Below are positions 23,301-33,271 of a stretch of 35,624 nt of DNA, piece after piece (the stretch's first letter is position 1; every line of letters begins with the position of its first letter). Where the stretch lies: contig NW_003119443.1 in the NCBI RefSeq assembly GCF_000003605.2, forward strand, positions 7,952 to 43,575. Reading direction: 5' to 3'. Both the position numbers and the translations under genes were made by a program. The notes below the pieces were generated by a model. The model was not told the DNA's origin. It worked only from the letters and a program-made list of their open reading frames with translations, and did no database searches. Origin of the DNA: Saccoglossus kowalevskii (taxonomy: Eukaryota; Hemichordata; Enteropneusta; Harrimaniidae).

Positions 23301-24923
23301 ATGCAATGTAGATGAAGTTACGTATACAATGTATATGTTACCAACAGACACATTTAAGGTGGCGTTGCAGGGACAAATGCCTTTAGAGGTGGAATTTCAC
23401 TTTTTCAACTTTTTATATAGAAGAAAACTTCCTTGTTCTTGAGTGAAAATTTCAAAATTCTATTGTGAGTAGAACACCTTATATTAGGTTTAAATTATTA
23501 AAAACAAACACATGTGCCATGGTCTAACTTTAATTGTTTAATTTGCATAGATCTTGCTTAATTAATGTTGATTTATCGCTAGAGCTTAACAGTAGTATGT
23601 AAATCATGTTTCAGGAGTAAACATGAGAACAGGTCCGGAAAAAGAAAGACGGACACTATGTTAGAGAAAAAAAGAATGTTACTGAAGGAATCAGACCGTG
23701 GTTCCAATCATAACCAAAGAGAAGACGCGATTTTTAATGCATACTCGGAGTCCGACTCTGAGTATGAAACAGACACGGGATCATATATCTGTACAACAGA
23801 AAAAACAGATATGCCTGATATGCCTCGACGAAAAAGTGGGCCGTAATGACAATATAATGGAAGAAGATTCTGAAGTCCTGAAAATAATCGACCTAATGTC
23901 CCTAAACGAATGCTTGGAGAAAGCCGTGACCTGTGCACTCCGTGGGAAGGAACTTTGACCTCGCATGAAAAGACGCGACAAGGCTGGGGAAGTTTTCTCG
24001 AGTTGAGATGTTTGAATGATGGCGACTGTCGTCAATCTGTGGAGTAACGTCATCAAAACAAAATGGGAAACATTCCGAGATTAATAGAAAGAAAATTCTG
24101 GGAATGAGAGCAACCGGCATAATCAATCAATAATCCCCTCAAATTCCGTTGCTTAAAAATTCAGCGGCAACAAAATTTACTGGTCACCCTTATCACAAGT
24201 TACAATGCAATTTTACAACGCGCGATGCTGTCCTTTGTGAAAAACGCGTTGTAATATCCCTCTATTTCAAGTTACAGGCCGGGCGATACTGAGCAACATA
24301 ATAAATAGCGCCTTTTAATTTTAATGTAATTTTACAGTATTTTTATTCTTACTAGATGCCTTTTGTTTGTTTTTCCATTTCCAACACAGTTTGGAAATAG
24401 TAGGTTCAGACTTTATTTATGTATTTAATTAATTATTGCGATGCCGTATTTAATTAGTTAATTTACTGGCTACTTCTTAATAATTATCTAGTATAGTGTT
24501 TATTTCGTTAATAATTATTTATTACTTAAAATTATTATGCATTAGTTTGTTTATTGTGTTATAATTATTTAATATTTATTTGCTCATATTATCAGGAGAT
24601 TTTTATTTATTTATTATTTACTTCTTTTCATTGTGTCGTTTGGGAACAGCGCCCCCAACTGCTAGTGCGAAGTATGCTTTCAAAATGGCTAATCGTTCAC
24701 CTTTTTTGATTTTGTGGCTATTTTTGGCTCGTTTGTGACTCGTTTTGGTAGTTTTTAGTCCGTTTCGTTCGTTTTTGGCTTGTTTTAGAGTTATTTGGCT
24801 TTTGGGTTAGTTTGGCTCGTTTTGGTTCGTTGGGCTCGTTTTGGGTCGTTCCATGTTTTGTCAATGGCCTATCAGGAATTATTTTTACCTGGAATCTTCA
24901 ACTGCTGAACTACCACACCCCAT
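20397..24923 (-). CDS. BB-B: predicted acylated, RING-less double B-box coiled-coil protein (343 aa)
   Basis: Two coding exons: 24923-24889 (donor TCCAG|GTAAAA) and 21393-20397 (acceptor AATTTCTTTCTAACAG), phase 2, Ser12 restored at the join; 3.5 kb intron. The ATG at 21422 is in frame with the large exon but lies upstream of its acceptor and is judged intronic. The protein starts MGCGSSAVED, nearly the same as BB-A. B-box 1 spans 31-68 (CGLC, CKEC, CKKC; one extra residue between the first two Cys pairs compared with the paralogues). B-box 2 spans 92-127 (CTLH, CNTC, CMLC, H-x4-H-x-H). A Lys/Arg/Glu-rich coiled coil follows, then SNDIAFLFAVNE, HFVPRD and a very charged Asp/Glu/Arg tail. Zinc ligands are complete; no RING or C-terminal recognition domain. 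The intron contains a 2.4 kb DNA transposon starting 19 nt after the donor. Assignment of exon 1 rests on its match to BB-A exon 1 and on phase. Confidence 0.8.
22424..22590. repeat. Left terminal inverted repeat
   Basis: About 167 bp rich in the subrepeat AAACGAGCCAAA, ending in CAGTTGGGGGCGCTGTT. It aligns with the reverse complement of 24643-24869 with gaps where the right arm carries additional subrepeats. Confidence 0.8.
23615..23958 (+). pseudogene. Interrupted coding-like exon inside the transposon
   Basis: After a plausible acceptor (CATGTTTCAG), one frame reads about 77 codons of Lys/Glu/Ser/Asp-rich protein with a SESDSEYETDTGS stretch, ending at TAA near 23846. An adjacent frame continues from the A-run near 23800 through a Cys-rich ICLICLDE motif to a TGA at 23958. 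The layout suggests one reading frame broken by an indel at the homopolymer, either in the genome or in the assembly. It may be transposon-encoded or a captured host fragment. No family is recognised. Confidence 0.25.
24643..24869. repeat. Right terminal inverted repeat
   Basis: About 227 bp, the inverted partner of the left arm. Multiple GGCTCGTTTTGG-type subrepeats may be transposase-binding sites, by analogy with subterminal repeats of other DNA transposons. Confidence 0.8.
24889..24923 (-). CDS. Exon 1 of BB-B: acylation anchor mini-exon
   Basis: Only 35 coding nt (11 codons plus 2 nt) encoding MGCGSSAVEDS. An acceptor, CCATTGCTTTCAG, ends exactly 9 nt before the ATG, as in BB-A. It is too short for normal ORF detection; the match to BB-A over nine residues at the correct phase makes chance unlikely. 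Confidence 0.75.
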
Positions 24924-25800
24924 ACTGTGACACTGAAAGCAATGGTAAAATAAAACAAAGATTTACAGTGCAGTGTTATCAGAAACCATTCACCAATATT
25001 TCAAAAAACAAAAAAACAAACAAACAATTTAATGAATATATCACCAAAATAGGTTTTGCAAGAGTGAAATGCAGTTGGCAATTTAAAGAAGTCAGTGCGA
25101 ATCGGATGGTAATAATATTTTGAGTGAATAACATACTGAATTTATAGTGCTGCGAAAATTTCGACAAAAACAAAGTAAACACTTTTCAATTTTCAATTGG
25201 GGGCGCTAATACGTCGCTTGTGTCCGCGTACACCATGTTAATAATGGGAAGATCATTAATTACGTCTTATATCACAGTAATATTCTATTCAAAACATGGA
25301 TATAACAAGGTGTAAGATCCAGAATAGTCACGTAACTTACATTGAACTGCTCTCCCAGTCGCGTTTGCGAGAACTGAGTTGACTATACAACTTTACGTGT
25401 ATCGTACATCGTACATACAGGACAAGTACAGGCGTTGATATAGAAAGCCCTAGTGTTTGTTTGTTTATTTACTGTTTGTTTGGCATGACTACGATAAACT
25501 AAACATTATTATTTTTTTCACTAACAATTACATATGACATGTTACTGTACACATTGTCTCCTGTATAGAAGTAACGAAAACTGCTTGCTTATATTAATAG
25601 CATTTTGTATTGTAAAGTCAAAACATTTGTATGCAGATCCTAAGTAGCCATTTTTAAATTCACAACGTCCTGCAACCGACAACCTGGCAACAACTAAATT
25701 GTCAAGAATACTTAGCATTCAGTACTGATATCAGCAATGATCGATCACACTAGAACAAAGCATCAACGAATGTGTGATTACCGCTGTTTTTTTAACTTAC

Positions 25801-25900
25801 CTGTATTTTGAGACGAAATGCAATCAGAATTCACACTGGCCCACATACATCGACACGCCGGGTATAGCATCGCATGCAAAGGTCCGGGGTAACATAGGAA
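25801..25900 (-). other. Candidate 5' UTR exon of BB-B
   Basis: AATACAG|GTAAGT at 25801 is a near-ideal donor, and the ~100 nt upstream are more GC-rich than the surroundings. It could splice to the acceptor 9 nt before the BB-B ATG. A second possible donor (TTCAAT|GTAAGT, exon end at 25341) could define a middle or alternative leader exon. The outer limit is a guess. Confidence 0.35.
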
Positions 25901-25949
25901 TGTGTCATAAGTAATAATATATGTCTGTGCTGTGTTGTATGCGGTTAAC

Positions 25950-28355
25950 CGGACGGCACCATATCACCAAATGTATGGATTTACAGTTTACTACCATGGC
26001 GCTGCCGTTTGACAAAATGTTTACAGTTCTTTGTCGTTAGTTGGTTTGTACAGTTTAATCCGGTTTCCTTCGAAAATTGCAATTTTTAATGTTGGAATAT
26101 AACACCTTTTGTTATTTTTCAAGCTAATTCACAACACCGACATCAAAGTTATTAGAAAATTCACTTAAAACGTGTCGATGAATTGCAAACGGTGCTTTTT
26201 TATTTCAGGCGTTGGTGGCGCTTATAATGCCCTGAAGATACCAGTTTACTAAATATTTGAATATTTTTCAGCTCATTCAGAAGTTTATTACCAATTCATA
26301 GTTATTTTATGACCCCCATGAAAATGATCAAATGACCCAAGCCATCTGTTAAATACATGATCTGACTTATTGTATTGTCATCTACTTTGAATACTGGAAA
26401 ACAAATTATAGACATATATAATCAAGAAATGCTGAAATTGAATTGAAATGAAACCACAGGGAGCCCAGGAACTATGATTAACTGTATGCAGTCTCTTATG
26501 AGAGGGGGTATATATATCGGCCGGTATCTAGTGTACGAAATAGACAAATGATGAAGGCTCCAGAAGCTCATATTTTTTAAACAAACCGACGAACAGAATG
26601 AAAAATAAATTCTATAAAAAATACCAGGTTGAAGAATATTAGTTGCTCTTTCAAATTTCGCCAAAGCCTTACCTATATTTTACCTATATCTGCAGAATAA
26701 ATCACGAAAACTACACAAATTGACACCATTTATGAATAAATAAACGCACGGCACAGCTGGGGGCGTGGCCTGTTCATAATTTGTCAAGAACCAATCACAA
26801 GACTGGTTACGTACCAGTTGAGCGAGGCTAACCGAGTCGTAACCTCGGTGTGATTCGTAACCAGTCTTATGATTGGTTGTTAACACATATGGGCTCGCTG
26901 AAGGCTTTATTCCTTGTCCATTTCTTACACTAGATACCAGCCGCGATACCACCTTCCCCACCCATAGGGAGTGCGTACAGTTGATTATAGTTCCTGGGCT
27001 CTCTTTGATGAAACTTCATTTGACATCTGTGTGAATCAAAACCCAACTTCTACTATCAGTCGGTGGTGGACGTAACCATGTATAACGGGACGAGGTACTG
27101 GAGCTTTGGAACCGATAGGCACTTTACAATTTTAGATAGTAAAACACTTCCCTTTTGGTAGATTCGTATGATAACCGTAAACTAATTTTAAAAAGATGCA
27201 ACACCTTTTCCTCAGAAAATATCGAATAAAACACGAGAAACGCAACCACCTGTAGAGCGATTTAACATGATAACCTTTTTGCATTTAACAGAATTCGGTG
27301 TCCATTTTTGAATGCGTAAATTTATTTTATTGTTTCTTTATAACACATTTACATTCTCTCAAACATTCTTGATAATTTTGATGTCAGAATTTACAACAAA
27401 CGTACGTAGCTGCAATGTTTTTTGTAAGCGGTCGTGGAACAAATTGTCTGCTTTGATTAATAGTAGCAACAGAACGATCTACTAAGTTTAAACTATTAAC
27501 GGACATCTATACCATGTAAAAAGGGTAACTAAGCGTAGTGTGTACAGCGTTACCATGAAACTTACAAATACCTTAGGTGGCTTACAATTAATTACAATGT
27601 ACTTGAAGGAAACCGTTGACATTCTGTCGACTCCACGACAAAATCTTAAAACAGACAATATATTTTAAGACAACAGGTTTATTTGAGAATTGTAAATGCA
27701 TTATTATAACAATTGTAACTGATACTGTACATTTTTGCGACAGTTACCGTGCTGACATTGCTGTAATTGCAACGCTACTTTTAGATTATTAATTATAATA
27801 ATTTAACACTACAATATCAGTGTCTCAAATGATATGTTAGATACTGAGCTGTTAGTAATATGTTCGGTATAATGTTAAACGATGTATAATTTGAAGTAGG
27901 ACACCTCAACATATTTAGACAATGTGGCCTTGATCGCCTCGTCGTGACTGAAAAATAGGATCGCCTCGGAATACATCGTAAAAACATACACTAGTATGAT
28001 AACTGCAACTTTTTGACTCGTTGCTAGGTTTTACTTGTTATACCCACAACTTCCTTGTGAGAGTTTTATGTGATTTGAGTTATGCCAATAGCGTTATAGT
28101 TGATCACAATCATCAAATATGCCTTGTATATTTAGTTCTAGCGACGTCACTAAAACAATGATGACTGGGAAAAAACACCTCTATACAAAATATTTAGAGT
28201 ACACATCGGAGCAGCCAACACTATTGTGCCATAGTTAGAAATGCATATTAAATTACTAAATCATGACATGTCGTTGTTGTCGTAGTATAGAAGGATAATT
28301 TTGATGGAAGCAATTAAAGGCCATAAACTATTTTGCCAAAAGTTTCATAATGTTT
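25950..28355. other. BB-B/BB-C intergenic region
   Basis: About 2.4 kb without a supported gene, apart from a strong inverted repeat at 26789-26878. The ORFs at 26422-26664 and 26680-26961 have no recognisable domain; the second is read through the inverted repeat. Confidence 0.55.
26789..26878. repeat. Inverted repeat with 23-bp arms
   Basis: Arms at 26789-26811 and 26856-26878 match at 22 of 23 positions (AACCAATCAYAAGACTGGTTACG) around a 44-nt spacer that itself holds ACCGAG/CTCGGT and CGAGG/CCTCG pairs. Each arm carries a CCAAT box. It could be the core of a MITE or a cruciform or promoter element. Confidence 0.65.
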
Positions 28356-28684
28356 TTTAATTGGAAAATTAATTTTTGTACGACAAAATGTATCTATTTC
28401 TCAGCTATGTTGATGATATCTTTTTCCAAAGACGAATTGGGCCAAAACTCAGCTCATGTCCTTGTAAATTAGTTCAACTGGTATTTTCTCTATAATGTGG
28501 CATGTCCTTAAACGGCGGATACATTCACGTCAGTGATGCATTGAAAAGGCAAATGTTTTTTTTTTCGAGCTAAAGATAATTACAGAAACATATGCACAAT
28601 ACAATAATATTCCAATAAAATGATTGGCATTTTAGGAGTATTACAACAGATTTCACAAATGCAAAGATTGTACCTGCTTGGGTA

Positions 28685-29998
28685 TTAATTTCCAACTGTG
28701 CGATCGTAAGATGTAATGTGTGACACACCAGTGTCAGGTCGACGACTTGCTCTACTGACATTGTTCAGATTGTTAACGTTGTAGTTATCATCGTAAAGAG
28801 TTTTTCCTCGATAATTGGTCGCTGGGCGTGATGATGAACGGGATACACCTTTATATTGACTATATGTGTCTCTTGCCTCTTGCCATTCATACAATCGCGC
28901 TTTCATGTTTCCGTCCTGTGGTTTGATGGCTGGTATTTCTTCAAGAGCTCCGACTCTGCCGATTGGCATATTTTCCACAACGACTTCATTTGGCACGAAC
29001 ACTACGTGGCGTGGTGGCTCGGATAGTATCGCCTCTTTCTCTGCTGTCTCGAGACTTTTCAGTGTCTCGTTTACTGCTAGTAGAAATCCTATGTCGTTAC
29101 TTTGTTCTACCAAGGTAGCGGCCTTCTCAGTTTCGTAGTCTAGGTATCCCACGTGTTTTTCCACCTCTTCTTTCCAGTCAGCCCCTGTGCAGAGGTTTTT
29201 TTGATGTCGTCTTTCGGCTTCATTCACTAAGCTTTCGCCGTGGTTCTGCAACTGTTGTTCGATCTTCTGTAACCTCGCTACTAGTTGTTGAGTATGTTCT
29301 TGAATCAGGGAAGATGTCAGTTTAATCTGCTGATTGCCGTCCTGTTCTGCGGCATCATGAGAAGATGTAGCATTGTGCAAGTGTTTTTTCTTATTTTTTA
29401 TTTTTTCTAGCCGATCCTGAAGCTCGCGATGCTTTTTATGAACACCGGCAATCAGGGTTACGTGAGAATGTGCAGGCCTTGGGTGGTTGTACTCGGCACA
29501 CACCATACATATAGGAATGCTGCACGTGTTACAGTAGTACGTCATTTCATTTCCCTCATGCATAGAACACATGACTGGCTTCACAAACTTGGACATCATG
29601 GCCTTATTATCGCTGTACTCTCGGAGGCTGATGATATTATGACGTTTTAATAGATTGGTGTCTTCATGGTGATCGGAACAGACCTTGCATATCAGCATAC
29701 CACACTCCACGCAGTAACCTGATGCAGAGCTTCTCATGCAGAAGCCACATTCAGACAATCGTGGATTTCTGCTATGTTTCTGTCTTGTTGATGGCGGTTG
29801 ATTTGCTGTTGATGTACGCGTTGTTGAAGAAGTATCTGGACGCTCAGAGGCTCTGTGGAGAATACAATCAATGAATTGAATAAATCATGTAACCAAATAT
29901 TTTCATTTGCATTCCAAATTATGTTCAGTAGAATTTGAAATAATCAGTTTTACTTACTTTGAATTTGTATTTTTTGATTTGGAGCTTCCACTACCCAT
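28685..29998 (-). CDS. BB-C: predicted myristoylated, RING-less double B-box coiled-coil protein (402 aa)
   Basis: Two coding exons: 29998-29958 (donor TCAAA|GTAAGT) and 29852-28685 (acceptor TTGTATTCTCCACAG), separated by a 105-bp intron, phase 2, Lys14 restored. The protein starts MGSGSSKSK, a strong N-myristoylation pattern with Lys7, followed by a Ser/Thr/Arg-rich linker. B-box 1 spans 49-85 (CGFC, CVEC, CKVC), B-box 2 about 109-144 (CSMH, CNTC, CMVC, H-x4-H-x-H). A coiled coil of about 120 residues follows, then SNDIGFLLAVNE, VFVPNEV, IGRVGALEEIPAIK and a Ser/Arg/Asn-rich tail. Zinc ligands are complete; no RING, NHL or SPRY. An open frame reading into the exon from the TTG at 29758 would omit the linker and anchor and is not a plausible start. 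It lies in the same orientation as BB-D, its closest relative in N-terminal design. Confidence 0.87.
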
Positions 29999-30039
29999 CT
30001 TGCCTAGTTTGCAACCGTCATACAGCGGAAACGAGAATC
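29958..30039 (-). other. Exon with BB-C start codon, leader end and uORF
   Basis: The acceptor TTTTTTTATTTTTGGTAG defines the exon start at 30039. The leader part holds a five-codon upstream ORF (ATG at 30021, TAG ending at 30004) that stops 5 nt before the main ATG at 29998. The coding part encodes MGSGSSKSKNTNS plus 2 nt. Confidence 0.6.
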
Positions 30040-31174
30040 CTACCAAAAATAAAAAAAAGTATGAATGCAAACACCGAAATGGGGTGAATGGTACTGCTCA
30101 TCGGAACATCTATTACTAAAAAAATGCTTTGAGGGGAGAGGAAACATTTTATATTTCTTGAGAAAATTTTGCAAATTTCAAGTAAGCAAATTATGAGTAA
30201 TTTTGATATTTAGGAAACACTCTCTCTTTGAGAACAGACGTATTAATTTAACTCCATAATTTCGAAATTGTGACATACATTTTGGAACCTATACGTATAC
30301 CCATATTGACCAGAACATTGTAAGTGAATACAGCATTAATTGTGAGTGGTGTGGGGGTATGTATTTAAATAAGGAAACACTACAAAAATCGCGAGCAGGT
30401 TTGCCAGAAAATATACATGCCAAAGGAAAATATCTGGAAAGGTGTTGGAAAATTCTCTAACCCGGGGAAAATTATAGACACCTGTCAATTTTTTCTCTTT
30501 ACTCTAAATTAGTCAGTTCAAAAGAGTTTCTTGAAGCAAATAGACACGTGTTTAGCTCAAATAAACAATTGTCCAGCGACAATAACTATGCCGACACTTA
30601 TATATGGAATGAATGGTTACAGTCAGCGTGAAAATCTGTTGATTGTAATTACAATGTTCACAATTTATAAGTCATATCTGCTACACAAAAGTAGTGGAAA
30701 TCAAAATACAGTCAATTTGTACCATATGTTCTTCTCTGATCTCAAATTGAGATCGTAACAAAATCCGAAAACTGTGAAATGTATTTTTTTACATTGTGTT
30801 TTTTTTTTCTCAGTAATGTATATACGTATGCGACAAAATACAATATTTAGAAACAAACATTAGTCAGTCAAACTTATTGAATAAATATGGTCTTCAAGGT
30901 TTTGACAGTTTGTGTGGATTCGAAATGAAGTAATATTCACGTCATTTAGAGTTGTTCGTGTACGTAGAATATGTTAGTTGCCGCTGCCGCGAAATATGCG
31001 TTTATACACTACAGCATGTGAACTGTGAACTATCAGTGACTGCGCTACTGATGTGGACTTCATTGTACTATTGTTCGTAAAGCTCAATGTTTAGGTGGTG
31101 TGATATATTATGGCAGTCATACAGTCAGACGCTAATAACTCCCAATAATAAAGAACAGAGTAACACATTCTAAC

Positions 31175-31360
31175 CTTCGAGTGTATTCACAGAATGTCGG
31201 CGTTGTGTTCAGTCTCGATACCACACTATGTAGAATTCTATTTGAGGAGTTAGATGTTGACAACTGTGCTTGTCTGTTACTGATTCCACCTATACGCAGA
31301 GCGTTGTGATTCACACTAGGAAATAATTCCTCTGAATCAACACGCCCCGAGTTGTCCTGA
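31175..31360 (-). other. Candidate first, non-coding exon of BB-C
   Basis: About 190 nt free of ATG on the minus strand, bounded upstream by a TATA box and downstream by the donor CGAAG|GTTAGA. It could splice over a 1.1 kb intron to the acceptor at 30040. The absence of any ATG is expected of a leader. The same stretch is open in one frame (to 31374, no ATG), so a coding role is not fully excluded. Confidence 0.45.
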
Positions 31361-31385
31361 TGAGAACTTGGCAACGTATGTTTGC

Positions 31386-31391
31386 TTTATA
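31386..31391 (-). promoter_or_regulatory. Candidate TATA box of BB-C
   Basis: TATAAA in the context CCACTATAAAGC, about 210 bp upstream of the proposed leader donor, consistent with transcription starting near 31360. Confidence 0.4.
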
Positions 31392-31399
31392 GTGGCACG

Positions 31400-33190
31400 C
31401 ACGTAGGTGATGTGTTAGTCTGGTCCGGTCCTCTTATCGCATTTTACAATAGAAAAACGCAATGCACAGACGACGCCACATTAACTAGTTCAACTGTTAA
31501 AACCAGGTAAACATTAAAACACTTGGAGATTTAGGCATGTATTGGCACCGTTTAAATTAACATAGCATAAATAACAGGCATATACTTATTTGACCTAAGT
31601 CAGTTACCGACTTGTAATCAAGAAGTCAAATCATTGACCTCGAAATATAACAAATACTGTGGCACGTAGCTATGGCAATTGCCCAAACAAGTCCTGCGCT
31701 GGTTGAAAGGTGATTGCGAAATCTCGTATAGTTCTAGTTCCGGATGACTTCCGCAAGCGATCGCGCACTTTTAGGAGTATTATAATATATAATAGCCAGG
31801 GTAACATAGCCGTAGGTATTTTTGTCATGTAATATAATGTAGGCGTTTCTATATTACGCTATAAATTGTAACTAACATAGATAACTTTTCACAGCCGCAG
31901 ATGAACACGTTATTCAAAGATTAAATAAATAAAATAATATATATGCTAATAATATAAGCTGGATAGTATACCTGACACAGTATAAATATATATTTATTGA
32001 AATAAAATTGAAAAATGTTATTTGATAATGAATCCCCTCGAAAGTAGCATGATTCCTGATTGCCATGCACAAGTTTGTTGTTGTTGCAGTTGGGAGATAT
32101 GTCTACTATATACTAAGTAACAGCGTTTCGTGAGTTCCATTCATTAAATTAAATTATATATATTTTTTATTCTTATCAGAGCGAAAACACTTTCTCGCAC
32201 ATTACTATTATTTGGATACAATAAAGATATAGTGACTTTCTGATATTTGTATTATATTATATTAGTATATATTATTACATAATATTACATATAATATCGA
32301 GGCACAATGTACGCTCAAATGAAAATAAATAAGTAAATTCAGCTAAATTTCGTTTTTTATTACATGGCAAAGAGCCTGAGTAAAGAGATTACTGGCTGAA
32401 ATTGAGCTGACGTATAATAGTTGTTTTTCCCGCTTATTACCAAACCACTCATTCAAATCGAACCCCAAACATACTGTCTATACGATGCAAACTATCCATA
32501 TGTGTACCCAAAAATCAATACATCGATTGAAGGCAAATTTTTAGAATAAGATGCGTCTTTTCATGCACTTTTGATCAATATACATCAATCATGTAATTAT
32601 GTCATTTCTATTTGTAACTTTCTGTTCTCAGTAAAACAAGCTAAAAGCAGGTCGAATGCCTCTTTAAATTTAATTAATTTATCAGTGCAATTGTTTTAGT
32701 TTATTTCAATTATAATATTTTGAAAAGCCCCAAAAAATCTACATGCGCGTGGGGAAAAACGACCGTTTGTTTTTTGTATCATGAGTTGACTTCGCTCACA
32801 TGAACATTGCTTGCAAAAAGACGGTCATAAGTAGTTTTGCAGATGAAAGTGACTAGACTTTGTTTATATGGTCGAATCATAATAGGGCTCTCGCCAATTA
32901 GATATTGTTGATTCACGCACAATTTTGTTTGTGCGATCGTACATTGTAATCGAGCATTTCGCATTTGTCACCTGACAACATATTAGCTCTTAAATAGCAT
33001 GTATAAAAACAAGCATGTCACCCCTACAATAACTGAACTTTAAAGTTATGTAAATGCATGAACATGCCAGCGCGGGATTGATGTAATTATTTGTTCCTTT
33101 TTAACTATCGTATTTCACACAAGCGAAGCACGAATAATATATATTTGATTATGTCGGCAACACTTATATGTGTTGATGTTGGAATGTTTC
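31400..33190. other. BB-C/BB-D intergenic region, nothing supported
   Basis: About 1.8 kb, very AT-rich with stretches of TATAT and ATTATAT near 31900-32320. The ORF at 32779-32964 has no recognisable domain or splice support. Confidence 0.6.
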
Positions 33191-33193
33191 CTG

Positions 33194-33199
33194 TTTATT
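33194..33199 (-). terminator. Polyadenylation signal of BB-D
   Basis: AATAAA on the minus strand, 73-78 nt downstream of the BB-D stop codon, in GAACAATAAACAGG. Confidence 0.55.
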
Positions 33200-33271
33200 G
33201 TTCGTCAGTGCATTACTCTACACATTATACTGACGATACAACATCTTTCTTTTCGAAGTATATAGTTTAGT

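Larger units (their letters stand above)
22424..24869. mobile_element. 2.4 kb DNA transposon with long TIRs and 9-bp target duplication
   Basis: The ends are inverted copies of each other. The left arm runs from 22424 to about 22590 and the right arm from about 24643 to 24869; both begin GGCCATTGAC reading inward and run to CAGTTGGGGGCGCTGTT. The right arm is longer because of extra copies of a CCAAAACGAG subrepeat. The flanks TATCGGGAA (22415-22423) and TATCAGGAA (24870-24878) form a 9-bp target duplication with one mismatch. Long TIRs plus a 9-bp duplication fit Mutator-like elements best. No intact transposase is visible, so the copy looks non-autonomous or decayed. It sits inside BB-B intron 1. 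Confidence 0.8.

Noticed and set aside
26680..26961. 93-codon minus-strand ORF starting MGKVVSRL
   Set aside because: MGK at the start recalled the anchor exons, but Lys3 disfavours myristoylation, no paralogue match exists, and the frame runs through an inverted repeat.
28570..28761. Minus-strand 63-codon ORF overlapping the BB-C 3' end
   Set aside because: Out of frame with BB-C and without a domain; shadow.
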